A DNA stretch of 64,000 nt. It comes from Apibacter sp. B3706 (GTDB taxonomy: Bacteria; Bacteroidota; Bacteroidia; Flavobacteriales; Weeksellaceae). The notes under the pieces were generated by a model. It searched no databases, was not told the DNA's origin, and worked only from the letters and a program-made list of their open reading frames with translations. Where the stretch lies: assembly GCF_011082725.1 (NCBI RefSeq), contig NZ_CP049715.1, forward strand, positions 1,178,001-1,242,000, in the 5' to 3' direction. Both the position numbers and the translations under genes were made by a program. Below, one piece after another: positions 44,557-53,549 of the stretch. Numbering within the stretch: the stretch's first letter is position 1; each line of letters opens with the position of its first letter.

Positions 44557-44597
44557 AGTTTTATTTATTTTGTAGTTAAGTAATTACTGTTATAATA

Positions 44598-44605
44598 CAA
44601 ATGTA
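44598..44605 (-). promoter_or_regulatory. -7 element of the alpha/beta hydrolase
   Basis: On the minus strand this reads TACATTTG (TAnnTTTG), 41 bases ahead of the ATG. Support from the -33 side is weak. Confidence 0.35.
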
Positions 44606-44660
44606 TTTTTTATTGTACAATGCATTAGCTTAAATATTGATACATGTTATAATTAACCTA

Positions 44661-44668
44661 TATATTTG
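44661..44668 (+). promoter_or_regulatory. -7 element of the NSUN-family RNA methyltransferase gene
   Basis: TATATTTG ends 18 bases before the ATG at 44687, with ATTG at 44636-44639 as an imperfect -33 element. It overlaps a possible upstream TTG start at 44666, which is therefore rejected. Confidence 0.5.
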
Positions 44669-44686
44669 CAAATATTTTCATACGAA

Positions 44687-45901
44687 ATGATTCCAAAGAT
44701 AAAGTTACACAGAAATTTAATAATAGGTTTACATAAAGCCTTAGAAGAAAGTTTTTTCGAGCCAAATAAATACGCGGACAAGGTGCTGGAAAGAACCCTG
44801 AAATTCAATAAAAAATGGGGCAGCAAAGACCGTGGCTTTGTTTCTGAATCATTTTATGAGATTATACGTTGGAAAAACCAATTGGAATTTTTTGCAAATA
44901 AGAAGCTATCTCCCGAATCTATTGATAGTATAATCGCCACGTATTTACTCCGTAATAAAATTGAGCTTCAACCTTTTCCTGAATTCGAAAAAGTATATAT
45001 AAAAAAGATTAAGGATCGTTTTAAACTTCCCTTTCCCACTCTAGCCATAAAATATTCTATTCCTGAATGGATGCAAAAAGTGTTGGAATCAGAATTGGGC
45101 GATTCATGGAGCCAAGAAATAAAAGCTTTAAACGTTCCGGCACAAACTATCTTAAGAGCTAATACTCTTAAAATCACAGCAGAAGAACTTAAAGACGTTT
45201 TGAGTGAAGAAAATATAACTGTTGATTTTATCAGGGGATACAAAAATGCTCTTATAATGGAAGAGAAGAAAAATATTTTCAAAACACAAGCTTTTAAAGA
45301 CGGTTTATTTGAAATTCAAGATGCGTCTTCACAAAGAGTGGGAGAATTTGTTGACGTAAAACCCGGGATGAGAGTTATCGATTCATGTGCAGGAGCCGGT
45401 GGTAAAACATTACAACTTGCAGCTTTAATGGAAAACAAAGGCCAAATTATTGCCATGGATATTCATGAATGGAAATTGCAAACGTTAAAACAAAGAGCTC
45501 GCAGAAATGGTGCTCACAATATACAAACTAAAGTTATTGAAGATTCTAAAACATTAAAAAGACTTGAAAATAGCGCAGATAGAGTACTCATTGACGCTCC
45601 GTGTTCCGGTTTGGGAGTGTTAAGACGTAATCCGGATGCAAAATGGAAATTAAATGAAGAGTTTATAAGCCGTGTTAGAGAGGAACAAAGACAAATCTTG
45701 CAAAACCATTCCAAACTTGTTAGAAAAGACGGAATCTTAGTTTATGCAACTTGTTCCATTTTACCATCTGAGAATTCTTTACAAGTAAAAAACTTTTTGA
45801 AAGAAAATTCTAATTATCAGTTGATTGAAGAGAAAAAATTGATGCCATCCGTTTGTGGTTTTGATGGGTTTTATATGGCTAAAATCGTCCGAACTAGCTA
45901 G
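44687..45901 (+). CDS. RsmB/NOP2-family RNA (cytosine-5) methyltransferase
   Basis: 404 residues from the ATG at 44687. An N-terminal NusB-like helical part is followed by a SAM-dependent methyltransferase with motif I RVIDSCAGAGGKTLQL, motif IV VLIDAPCSGLGVLRRNPD and motif VI VYATCSILPSENS, which holds the catalytic cysteine. It methylates a cytosine in rRNA or tRNA; the 16S C967 target of RsmB is possible but unproven. Its stop overlaps the convergent coaE by 8 bases. Confidence 0.9.
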   Translation: MIPKIKLHRNLIIGLHKALEESFFEPNKYADKVLERTLKFNKKWGSKDRGFVSESFYEIIRWKNQLEFFANKKLSPESIDSIIATYLLRNKIELQPFPEFEKVYIKKIKDRFKLPFPTLAIKYSIPEWMQKVLESELGDSWSQEIKALNVPAQTILRANTLKITAEELKDVLSEENITVDFIRGYKNALIMEEKKNIFKTQAFKDGLFEIQDASSQRVGEFVDVKPGMRVIDSCAGAGGKTLQLAALMENKGQIIAMDIHEWKLQTLKQRARRNGAHNIQTKVIEDSKTLKRLENSADRVLIDAPCSGLGVLRRNPDAKWKLNEEFISRVREEQRQILQNHSKLVRKDGILVYATCSILPSENSLQVKNFLKENSNYQLIEEKKLMPSVCGFDGFYMAKIVRTS

Positions 45902-46493
45902 TCTGTTTGCATTTACTTTTTAAGATATTGACGGTTTGAATGACCTGATTCTTTAAATTTTCATAATCCGAATCATTATTTATATGAAAGGTGGATAATT
46001 TTACAATTTTACTCTGAGGCCATTGATGTTGAATACGTTCTTTAACTTCAGTTTCGGATAAATGATCTCTGGATAGTATTCTTTGCATCCGTAGAGAATC
46101 GGGAGAAGTAACAGCTATCGTAAAATCGCAATCCTTGTAAGAACCACTTTCAAATAAAATGGCTGCTTCTTTGATTCCAAATAGGGCATTCTGTTTACTT
46201 TTCCATAACTGAAAGTCTTGTTGCAAAGCAGTATGAACTAAAAGATTCTGCTTTTTAAGAAGTTCTTTATCGGTAAAGATTTTTTTTGCTATATATTTTC
46301 GGTTCAATGTGTCTCCTTCATAAGCCTCTTGCCCTAAAAGTGAAATTATATTCCTTTTGAGCTCATCATTTTCAACCATTAGTTCCTTTGCTCTTGTATC
46401 GGAATTAAACACCGGAAAACCAAAATCTTCAAATAAATTGGCTACCGTCGATTTTCCTACCCCCATTCCTCCTGTTAATCCAACTATTTTCAT
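45894..46493 (-). CDS. coaE: Dephospho-CoA kinase
   Basis: 199 residues with P-loop GLTGGMGVGKST at residues 5-16, PVFNSDTRAKELM, the LLVHTALQQDF stretch and the lid region RILSRDHLSETEVKERIQHQWP. It catalyses the last step of coenzyme A synthesis. It is 7 bp after the PAQR membrane protein gene. Confidence 0.94.
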   Translation of the reverse strand: MKIVGLTGGMGVGKSTVANLFEDFGFPVFNSDTRAKELMVENDELKRNIISLLGQEAYEGDTLNRKYIAKKIFTDKELLKKQNLLVHTALQQDFQLWKSKQNALFGIKEAAILFESGSYKDCDFTIAVTSPDSLRMQRILSRDHLSETEVKERIQHQWPQSKIVKLSTFHINNDSDYENLKNQVIQTVNILKSKCKQTS

Positions 46494-46500
46494 TAAAAAT

Positions 46501-47127
46501 TTATATAATATAGTATACCATAGCGTAATGGGATGCGCTTCCTCCTAAAACAAATAAATGCCATATAAAATGAGCATAAGGCATCTTATCCCTTGCATAA
46601 AATATAGTTCCCAGAGTGTATAAGACTCCTCCCAGAACTAAAAAAAGCAAAGCCTGAGAAGTCATAGAATTTGCGATATTCTTAATGTCGAATACCAAAA
46701 GCCAACCCATAACCAAATAAAGAAGTAAAGATAACTTATCAACCTTGCCGGTCAAAAAAATTTTCATGATAATACCTAAAGCTGCTATGGTCCAAACGAT
46801 AGTAAAAAGCGTCCATCCCGAACTTTTTTCCAATGTAATCAGGCAAATCGGCGTATATGTTCCTGCAATCAGTAAAAATATACTCATGTGATCTAAAACG
46901 CGAGCTTTTTTTTTCCAATTTTCATTCACAAAAAAATGATAGATGGTTGAAGAGGTATATAAGATGATGAGCGAAAGACCAAACGTCCAAATGCTTAAAG
47001 TACTGTATATACTACTATTATTATTTTTTACTAATAGAAATATTAGTCCGACAATACCCAATACAATTCCCATTCCATGCGAAATAGTATTTAAAATTTC
47101 TTGTTTATCTCTGGCTATTTGAGTCAT
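46501..47127 (-). CDS. Hemolysin III / PAQR-family membrane protein
   Basis: 208 residues, seven predicted helices. Family markers are NTISHGMGIVLGIVG, SSTIYHFF, VLDHMSIFLLIAGTYTPICL and the C-terminal YAHFIWHLFVLGGSASHYAMV; the Ser/His/His/Asp set forms a likely zinc site as in PAQR hydrolases. The cellular role is unclear, with lipid hydrolase activity possible. A TAnnTTTG element lies upstream at 47144-47151. Confidence 0.88.
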   Translation of the reverse strand: MTQIARDKQEILNTISHGMGIVLGIVGLIFLLVKNNNSSIYSTLSIWTFGLSLIILYTSSTIYHFFVNENWKKKARVLDHMSIFLLIAGTYTPICLITLEKSSGWTLFTIVWTIAALGIIMKIFLTGKVDKLSLLLYLVMGWLLVFDIKNIANSMTSQALLFLVLGGVLYTLGTIFYARDKMPYAHFIWHLFVLGGSASHYAMVYYII

Positions 47128-47143
47128 TACCTTTAACTTTTAA

Positions 47144-47151
47144 CAAAGTTA
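47144..47151 (-). promoter_or_regulatory. -7 element of the PAQR-coaE operon
   Basis: On the minus strand this reads TAACTTTG, 16 bases ahead of the ATG. The -33 element is not clear. Confidence 0.4.
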
Positions 47152-47248
47152 CTAAATATATTTATCTGAAATTTAATTTTGTAATTTTTAACACTTCTTA
47201 TTCATGAAAGCTTTATTCATACATACCGGCTATTACATTTATTATAAG

Positions 47249-47256
47249 TAATTTTG
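47249..47256 (+). promoter_or_regulatory. -7 element of the hemG-like gene
   Basis: TAATTTTG, 25 bases before the ATG at 47282; no convincing TTTG 19 bp upstream. Confidence 0.4.
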
Positions 47257-47281
47257 CAGTCACTAAAAACTTTATTGTCAT

Positions 47282-47821
47282 ATGTCATCAAAAGAAAAAA
47301 AAGTTTTGATTATATATTCTACTACCGATGGTCATACCATTAAAATTTCCAAGTTTATTGCTGCTAATTTAAAGGCGACGGTAACTATAGTATCAATTAA
47401 TGATCCAATTCCCTCTCTTTCTAACTTTGATGGTGTAATTATCGGGGCTAGTATTCGGTATGGATTCCATAGAAATAAAGTAAAAAATTATATCAATACT
47501 CATTCTCAAGAACTAAGTTCGATGCCGAATGCTTTTTTCTCAATAAGTTTAATAGCAAGAAATAAAGAAAGAAGATTGGTTGAAAATAATCCATACGCTA
47601 AAAAATTTTTAAATAAAATTAAATGGAAACCAAACCTTATAGGTTTATTTGGTGGCTTATTAAATTATCCTGCCTATTCAACTTTCGACAGGCTCATGAT
47701 TCAGCTAATTATGACAATGACTAAAGGTCCTACTGACTCTTCAACCGTAATTGAATACACAGATTGGAAACAGGTTAAAAATTTTGCCAACGAGTTTAAT
47801 TCTCAAATTGATGCTATTTGA
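47282..47821 (+). CDS. hemG: Flavodoxin-domain protoporphyrinogen IX dehydrogenase (HemG-like)
   Basis: 179 residues. The FMN-binding loop is YSTTDGHTIKIS at the N-terminus, followed by FDGVIIGASIRYGFHRNKVKNYI and a long loop, then FGGLLNYPAY, all as in HemG. HemG oxidises protoporphyrinogen using menaquinone or another respiratory acceptor. hemD and hemW are in the same 5-kb neighbourhood, which supports a heme role. Confidence 0.85.
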   Translation: MSSKEKKVLIIYSTTDGHTIKISKFIAANLKATVTIVSINDPIPSLSNFDGVIIGASIRYGFHRNKVKNYINTHSQELSSMPNAFFSISLIARNKERRLVENNPYAKKFLNKIKWKPNLIGLFGGLLNYPAYSTFDRLMIQLIMTMTKGPTDSSTVIEYTDWKQVKNFANEFNSQIDAI

Positions 47822-47846
47822 ACACTATAATTTATAAAATATAACT

Positions 47847-47854
47847 TATTTTTG
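47847..47854 (+). promoter_or_regulatory. -7 element of the aguB operon
   Basis: TATTTTTG, 35 bases before the ATG at 47890. No strong -33 element was seen. Confidence 0.4.
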
Positions 47855-47889
47855 TAAGTGAAAAAACCTTGAAAATATATTTTTAAGTA

Positions 47890-48765
47890 ATGGCAAAAGT
47901 AAAAATCGGATTGGTACAATCCAGCTGTTCCAATAATATTGAGAATAACATAGAGAAAGCAATTGAAGGAATTAAAAAAGCAGCTTCACAAGGTGCTCAA
48001 ATAGTTTGTCTTCAAGAGTTATTTACATCCCTGTATTTTTGTGATGTTGAAAATTACGATAATTTTAAAATAGCTGAAACTATTCCCGGCCCCACTACGG
48101 ACCGATTGGGAAAAGTAGCAGCTGAATTAAATGTAGTTATTGTTGCTTCTCTTTTTGAGAAAAGAGCCAAAGGATTATACCATAATACTACTGCAATTAT
48201 TGATGCCGATGGTCAATATTTGGGAAAATACCGCAAAATGCATATTCCTGATGATCCTGCTTATTATGAAAAATTTTATTTTACTCCGGGTGACTTAGGA
48301 TACAAGGTTTTTCAAACCAAATATGCTAAAATTGGAGTATTAATTTGTTGGGATCAATGGTATCCCGAAGCTTCTCGTATTACGGCTTTATTGGGTGCTG
48401 AAATTCTATTTTATCCTACAGCTATTGGTTGGGCTTCTACTCAAGATGAAGACACCAACATCGAACAATATAATGCATGGCAAACCATTCAAAGAAGTCA
48501 TGCAATTGCCAACGGAGTGCATACAGTAAGTGTTAATCGTGTGGGATATGAACAAGACGGCGCGATGAAATTTTGGGGTGGATCTTTTGTTTCTAATCCA
48601 TTCGGCACTATTTTACAACAAGCTTCTCATGAAAACGAAGAGGTTATGGTTGTGGAAATTGAAACCGAACAATCTGACAGTTACCGAGTGCATTGGCCTT
48701 TTTTAAGAGATCGTCGTATTGACTCTTATTCTCCTATTACCAAACGTTTTATTGATGAAGATTAA
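47890..48765 (+). CDS. aguB: N-carbamoylputrescine amidase
   Basis: 291 residues of the nitrilase superfamily. The Glu-Lys-Cys triad is visible in CLQELFTSLYFC, YRKMHIPDD and VLICWDQWYPEASR. Sequence and length match AguB, which releases ammonia and CO2 from N-carbamoylputrescine to give putrescine. Agmatine deiminase, its usual partner, is not adjacent in this window. Confidence 0.9.
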   Translation: MAKVKIGLVQSSCSNNIENNIEKAIEGIKKAASQGAQIVCLQELFTSLYFCDVENYDNFKIAETIPGPTTDRLGKVAAELNVVIVASLFEKRAKGLYHNTTAIIDADGQYLGKYRKMHIPDDPAYYEKFYFTPGDLGYKVFQTKYAKIGVLICWDQWYPEASRITALLGAEILFYPTAIGWASTQDEDTNIEQYNAWQTIQRSHAIANGVHTVSVNRVGYEQDGAMKFWGGSFVSNPFGTILQQASHENEEVMVVEIETEQSDSYRVHWPFLRDRRIDSYSPITKRFIDED

Positions 48766-48789
48766 TTTATAGAGTAAATCATCTAAATT

Positions 48790-49431
48790 TTGGAAATAAC
48801 AAAAATACCTTTAGGGGACAATCTGGTAAATTTTATTCTCTTAGGATCTTTACTATTATTGATTATTTCGAGATTTTTATTAATTCCTAAAGATGAACCC
48901 ATTTTCCGTTTTAGGTCCATACCTACCGAAAATGAGAATTTTACTTTGTATGTTGCTATATGTAGTTTTGTTTATACAGTTATTTTAGCTTTAACTCTTC
49001 TTCCTTTTTTTACGGTAGTAATTCCTTTTTACAATACGGAAGCTTTAAAATTAATCTCATTATTTGTAATTTTAACCATATATCAAGTATCTTCTTATAC
49101 GTTAGGAAACGGCTTTCTTTTGATATTAGGAAAAAACAAAGAATATCAGATTAATTATAATAATCGATTTATCTTTTTGTTTATCAAATTGTTTATTACA
49201 ATACTACTTTGTTTTACAATATATTATACAGATATTTCGGTTCAATATGCTCCTTATCTTGTGGTAGGAACGCTATCATTTTTACTGGTTACAGAATGGA
49301 TTTGGCTGATGTTCTTCATTAAAAATCAAATAAAACTTCCTGGTTATTATGAATTTTTGTACCTTTGCGCTTTCGAAATCTTACCGGCACTATATGTTTT
49401 AAAATTAGTGTTTTTAGGAGATAAATTTTAA
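48790..49431 (+). CDS. DUF4271 membrane protein, TTG start
   Basis: 213 residues with about six hydrophobic helices, no cofactor motif. The only suitable start is TTG at 48790 (MEITKIPLGDNLVNF). It belongs to the Bacteroidota-specific DUF4271 family, which is usually found just before hemD as it is here (6-bp gap). Function unknown. Confidence 0.8.
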   Translation: MEITKIPLGDNLVNFILLGSLLLLIISRFLLIPKDEPIFRFRSIPTENENFTLYVAICSFVYTVILALTLLPFFTVVIPFYNTEALKLISLFVILTIYQVSSYTLGNGFLLILGKNKEYQINYNNRFIFLFIKLFITILLCFTIYYTDISVQYAPYLVVGTLSFLLVTEWIWLMFFIKNQIKLPGYYEFLYLCAFEILPALYVLKLVFLGDKF

Positions 49432-49437
49432 TTTATT

Positions 49438-50175
49438 ATGAAAATAAAATCCGTTTTAATCTCTCTATCAAAGCCCGCTGGCGATAGTTCACCATATTTT
49501 GACATTGAAAAAAAGCATAAAATAAAAATTGATTTTTGTCCTTTTATCCATGTGCAGGGCGCTGATGCAAAAGATGTTAGATTACAAAAAATCGATTTTT
49601 CTAATTTTACCGCAATCATATTTACCAGCCGCAACGCGATCGATCATTTTTTTAGACTGGCCGATGAAATGCGATTTACGGTACCCGATTCCATGAAATA
49701 TGTTTGTCAATCTGAGGCTATTGCTTTATATCTTCAAAGATATATTGTATACCGAAAAAGAAAAATCTATTTTGGAGAGAAAGAGGCGGAAGATATGATT
49801 CCTCTTTTGAAGAAGAATCCTAATGAAAAATATCTTTTACCAACTTCTGATGTGCTTAATCAGGATATCCCTGATGCATTAGACAAATCAGGAGTAGATT
49901 ATACCCGAGCTATACTTTTCCGTACAGTAAGTAGCGATGTGGCTTCACAAATTAAAGATATTAAAGAATACGATGCTTTAGTATTTTTTAGTCCTTCCGG
50001 TATCAAATCCTTATTTGATAATTATAAAGATTTTAAACAAGATTCCATAAGTATCGGTATATTTGGTCATTCCACCAAACAAGCTGCTGAAGAAACAGGA
50101 TTAACTGTTAACTTCTTTGCACCAACCAAAGAAAGTCCATCAATGGCAAAAGCTTTGGATGATTTTTTACAATAA
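49438..50175 (+). CDS. hemD: Uroporphyrinogen-III synthase
   Basis: 245 residues with the two-domain HemD pattern: N-terminal SLSKPAGDSSPYFD, FTAIIFTSRNAIDHFF, then LLPTSDVLNQDIPDAL, YDALVFFSPSGIKSLF and SIGIFGHSTKQAAEETG. It closes and inverts the tetrapyrrole ring to uroporphyrinogen III. HemD sequences diverge strongly, but the DUF4271-hemD neighbourhood supports the call. A strong terminator follows. Confidence 0.88.
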   Translation: MKIKSVLISLSKPAGDSSPYFDIEKKHKIKIDFCPFIHVQGADAKDVRLQKIDFSNFTAIIFTSRNAIDHFFRLADEMRFTVPDSMKYVCQSEAIALYLQRYIVYRKRKIYFGEKEAEDMIPLLKKNPNEKYLLPTSDVLNQDIPDALDKSGVDYTRAILFRTVSSDVASQIKDIKEYDALVFFSPSGIKSLFDNYKDFKQDSISIGIFGHSTKQAAEETGLTVNFFAPTKESPSMAKALDDFLQ

Positions 50176-50191
50176 ATTTATAAAATATATA

Positions 50192-50228
50192 AAGCTCAAA
50201 TTTAAAATTAAATTTGAGCTTTTTTTTA
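50192..50228 (+). terminator. Terminator after hemD
   Basis: A 14-bp stem (AAGCTCAAATTTAA / TTAAATTTGAGCTT) with a 2-base loop and a run of eight T, beginning 16 bases after the hemD stop. Confidence 0.85.
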
Positions 50229-50516
50229 CTTTATTTTAGTTCTTACTTGCATATTAACTTTGCGTTACTTATTCCCTATTTAAATACTTGTAAGGCAGAC
50301 TTACCTCTTTAGCTTCCGATATCAATTAAACTTATTCATTGATAATACACATTTTTTAACTTTCTACTTTTTATAACTGAATTTAATCAACATTATACTA
50401 TTTATCAGGTATTATGACATAACCATTTGCTTAAAAAGCATTTATTAATTTAAGTTAAATTAATTAAAATGATTCAACATTTCCTTGAGTTATAATATCT
50501 TTGCAATGATTTTACT
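50229..50516. other. Intergenic region before hemW
   Basis: Nothing coding is seen in these 288 bases (341 bases from the hemD stop to hemW, counting the terminator). A -7 element TATCTTTG lies at 50496-50503, 13 bases before the hemW ATG, without a clear -33 partner. Confidence 0.5.
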
Positions 50517-51650
50517 ATGTCAGGACTTTATATTCATATTCCTTTTTGTGTAAAAAAATGTAATTATTGTAATTTTCATTTTTCAACTCAATTCAACTAT
50601 AAATCACAATTGATACAAGCTATAGGTAAAGAATTGATTTTAAGAAAAAATGAATTGATTAGCCCCATTGAGACCATATATTTTGGTGGTGGAACTCCTT
50701 CAATCCTTAATTATAAAGAACTTGAATACTTATTTACTATAATTAAGGAACATTACGATATGTCTGAAACAAAGGAAATTACTTTTGAGGCAAATCCGGA
50801 TGATTTATCTGTAGAATATCTTCAATTCCTCAAAAATCAAACTCCTGTAAATCGACTAAGTGTTGGGATTCAATCTTTTATTGATGAGGATATCAAATTT
50901 ATGAATCGAAACCACAATGCAGATGAAGCAATTCAATCTATTCGATCCGCTCAAGATATTGGTTTTAACAACATTACGATTGATTTGATTTATGGGGCAC
51001 AAACTACTACCCATGAAAGATGGATGTATACTCTTGAAAAAGCTATCTCTTTAGGAATTCCTCATATTTCATCCTATGCGCTTACAGTTGAACCAAAAAC
51101 CGCTTTTGAAGCTCAAATCAGAAAAAATAAACTTCCACCAATTGATGAGGAAAAACAAGCGATTCAATTTGAAACGCTTAGAAATAAATTAATTGAGCAT
51201 AAGTATATCCAATATGAATTTTCAAATTTTGGTAAAGAAACATTTTTTTCTCAACATAATACTTCCTATTGGAAAAATAAACCTTATTTGGGAATAGGCC
51301 CTTCCGCCCACTCCTATAATGGAAAAGATAAAAGAAGCTGGAATGTTTCCCATAATATAAAATACCTCAAAGCAATCGAAAAGAATATACTCAATTATGA
51401 GGAAGAAGTTATTAGTGAAAAAGATCGTTTTAATGAAAAAATCATGTTGGGACTACGTACTCTTTGGGGGATCAATATTGATGAATTGGAGAAAGAATTT
51501 TCATCTTCTTTGATGAAACACTTTTATAAAGAACTAAAGAAACTTGAAGCAACTAAAAAAGTAAGAATATCCAATCAAATAGTAACTATTCATCCGGAAT
51601 CTTTATTTTTTACGGATGGAATTATTGCCCAATTTTTTTTCATTGATTAA
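50517..51650 (+). CDS. hemW: HemW, heme chaperone-like radical SAM protein
   Basis: 377 residues with the radical SAM motif CVKKCNYC near residue 12, IYFGGGTPSIL, FEANPDDLSVEYL and NRLSVGIQSF, as in HemW. Members were long misannotated as oxygen-independent coproporphyrinogen oxidase; the short N-terminus without the HemN-specific extension favours HemW, which hands heme to membrane targets. It is 28 bp upstream of murI. Confidence 0.9.
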   Translation: MSGLYIHIPFCVKKCNYCNFHFSTQFNYKSQLIQAIGKELILRKNELISPIETIYFGGGTPSILNYKELEYLFTIIKEHYDMSETKEITFEANPDDLSVEYLQFLKNQTPVNRLSVGIQSFIDEDIKFMNRNHNADEAIQSIRSAQDIGFNNITIDLIYGAQTTTHERWMYTLEKAISLGIPHISSYALTVEPKTAFEAQIRKNKLPPIDEEKQAIQFETLRNKLIEHKYIQYEFSNFGKETFFSQHNTSYWKNKPYLGIGPSAHSYNGKDKRSWNVSHNIKYLKAIEKNILNYEEEVISEKDRFNEKIMLGLRTLWGINIDELEKEFSSSLMKHFYKELKKLEATKKVRISNQIVTIHPESLFFTDGIIAQFFFID

Positions 51651-51665
51651 TAACTTATAAACACT

Positions 51666-51673
51666 TATTTTTG
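51666..51673 (+). promoter_or_regulatory. -7 element giving a near-leaderless murI transcript
   Basis: TATTTTTG ends five bases before the murI ATG at 51679; ATTG at 51642-51645 is a partial -33 element with a 20-bp spacer. The geometry is the same as at umuD, implying a leader of zero to about two bases. Confidence 0.5.
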
Positions 51674-51678
51674 CACCA

Positions 51679-52500
51679 ATGAAAGAAGAAGATCGACCTA
51701 TTGGTATTTTTGACTCCGGAATGGGAGGACTTACTATTGCGAAGGAAATAAAACGTTTGTTACCTCATGAAAGTCTAATTTATTACGGAGATTCAAAGCA
51801 TTTGCCTTATGGAGATAAATCTAAAGAAGTTATAACCGAATATTCGATAAAAATAACTAAATTTTTACTCGAAAATAATTGCAAAGCTATTGTTATTGCC
51901 TGTAATACTGCTACTGCCAACGCTTTAAAAGAAGTGATTGCATTGGCAAATGAAAAAAATGTGCCGGTATATGATGTTATTTCACCCGTAGCTGAAAAAG
52001 TAGCCTTCACTTTTAATCAAAATGTAGGTGTGTTAGCTACCAAATCTACCATATCTTCTCATATATATAAAAAAAGCATTCAAAAACTAAATCCACATAT
52101 TAATGTTCATGAACTAGCTGCTCCCCTGCTGGTTCCGGTAATTGAAGAAGGTTTTAATAATCATGAAATATCATCTATAGTTCTTAAAACGTATTTAACT
52201 AATAAAAAGCTACAAAATATAGATTCTTTAATTTTAGGGTGTACTCATTATCCTATCATTATTAATGAAGTTAAAAATTTCTATTTAAATAAAATACAGG
52301 TTATTGATTCTCCGCTGATCGTTGCCAATTACATTAAACAAGACCTTGAAAATAAAAAATTGACTTCACAATCTAAAAATCCTTTCTATGAATTTTATGT
52401 TTCCGATTTAACGCCTACTTTTTCTAAATTGGCAAAGAAATTTTTTGGAAGCTGCATTCATCTTAAAATTGTTGATATTTTTAATATTATTAGAAATTAA
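51679..52500 (+). CDS. murI: Glutamate racemase
   Basis: 273 residues with the N-terminal IGIFDSGMGGLTIAKEI, YYGDSKHLPYG, and both catalytic cysteines in IVIACNTATAN and LILGCTHYP. It supplies D-glutamate for peptidoglycan. Transcription probably starts right at its ATG. Confidence 0.95.
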   Translation: MKEEDRPIGIFDSGMGGLTIAKEIKRLLPHESLIYYGDSKHLPYGDKSKEVITEYSIKITKFLLENNCKAIVIACNTATANALKEVIALANEKNVPVYDVISPVAEKVAFTFNQNVGVLATKSTISSHIYKKSIQKLNPHINVHELAAPLLVPVIEEGFNNHEISSIVLKTYLTNKKLQNIDSLILGCTHYPIIINEVKNFYLNKIQVIDSPLIVANYIKQDLENKKLTSQSKNPFYEFYVSDLTPTFSKLAKKFFGSCIHLKIVDIFNIIRN

Positions 52501-52652
52501 TTTATCAACAAAAAAGGATTTTATTAATTTATATAAATAAAAGTTCCTTTATACCCCTAAAATAAATATCTATTAAAAAATTCTAAAAAAAATTCGTAAA
52601 TTGCATTGTTATTTCAGTATTTACTATGTTTTCATTGAGTAATATATAATTT

Positions 52653-53273
52653 ATGGATTTAATTCGACTACATATTAGAGGTATTTCATACAGCCAAACT
52701 CAATCCGGAGCTTATGCTCTTATTTTAGAAGAAGATTTTGGTAAAAGGAAAATTCCTGTAATTATAGGAAACTTTGAAGCACAATCCATTGCTTTAGCAT
52801 TACAGAAAGATCTTCCTCCTCCCCGACCAATTACTCATGATTTATTTGCTAACTTTGCAAAAAGTTTACATTTTGTTGTAAAAGCTGTTTTTATATATAA
52901 ATTGAAAGACGGAGTATTTTACTCCAATATTTTATTTCAAAACATAGATACCGATGAGGAAATTGAAATAGATTCTCGCACTTCTGATGCCATTGCATTA
53001 GCCGTGCGTTTTGAAGCTCCCGTGTATGCCAATAAAGAAATTTTGGAAAAAGCAGGGGTATATATGGAAATGAATGAAGAAGAATTATCCAATGAATCAA
53101 CTTTTGAAAAGGCGTTAGATACCATTGAAAATCAATTAAATACCAATGATATTGAAGATTCATTTGCCCATTTAACCGATTTTGAGATTAATGATTTAAT
53201 TTCTAAAGCTATAGAAAATGAAGATTATGAGACTGCAGCGAAATTAAGAGATGAACTCGTTAAACGAAAATAA
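52653..53273 (+). CDS. Bifunctional-nuclease (DUF151/BFN) domain protein with C-terminal UVR motif
   Basis: 206 residues. Residues 1-145 match the BFN/DUF151 fold (RKIPVIIGNFEAQSIALAL and IDSRTSDAIALAVRFEAPVY), a family reported to cut DNA and RNA in some members. The last 35 residues (INDLISKAIENEDYETAAKLRDEL) are a UVR motif, the helix pair through which UvrB and UvrC touch. It is the second-last gene before uvrB, on the same strand. A link to excision repair is a reasonable inference. Confidence 0.85.
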   Translation: MDLIRLHIRGISYSQTQSGAYALILEEDFGKRKIPVIIGNFEAQSIALALQKDLPPPRPITHDLFANFAKSLHFVVKAVFIYKLKDGVFYSNILFQNIDTDEEIEIDSRTSDAIALAVRFEAPVYANKEILEKAGVYMEMNEEELSNESTFEKALDTIENQLNTNDIEDSFAHLTDFEINDLISKAIENEDYETAAKLRDELVKRK

Positions 53274-53549
53274 ACTATCTCGCAACGTGTTTAAATTTAT
53301 CATTATTTTATAATATTTTAACATCCTTTAATTGATTATTATTTATAAATTTAAGTTTCAAACTTTAAATTTATTATCTTCCTTATTTAAGTAAATAAAA
53401 CATTACTTAATTTAATGTAACATTTTTTTTGAAACCTAGGTTTCAAATGATATTTAATGCCTTAACATGTTTTTTTATACAGTAAAAAACCTTTTTTAGT
53501 AAAAAGAGTACTATCAATATATATTTTATTACATTTATATTTTTAATAT

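Noticed and set aside
44666-44686. TTG start seven codons upstream for the NSUN-family RNA methyltransferase
   Set aside because: It overlaps the -7 promoter element; the ATG at 44687 is preferred.
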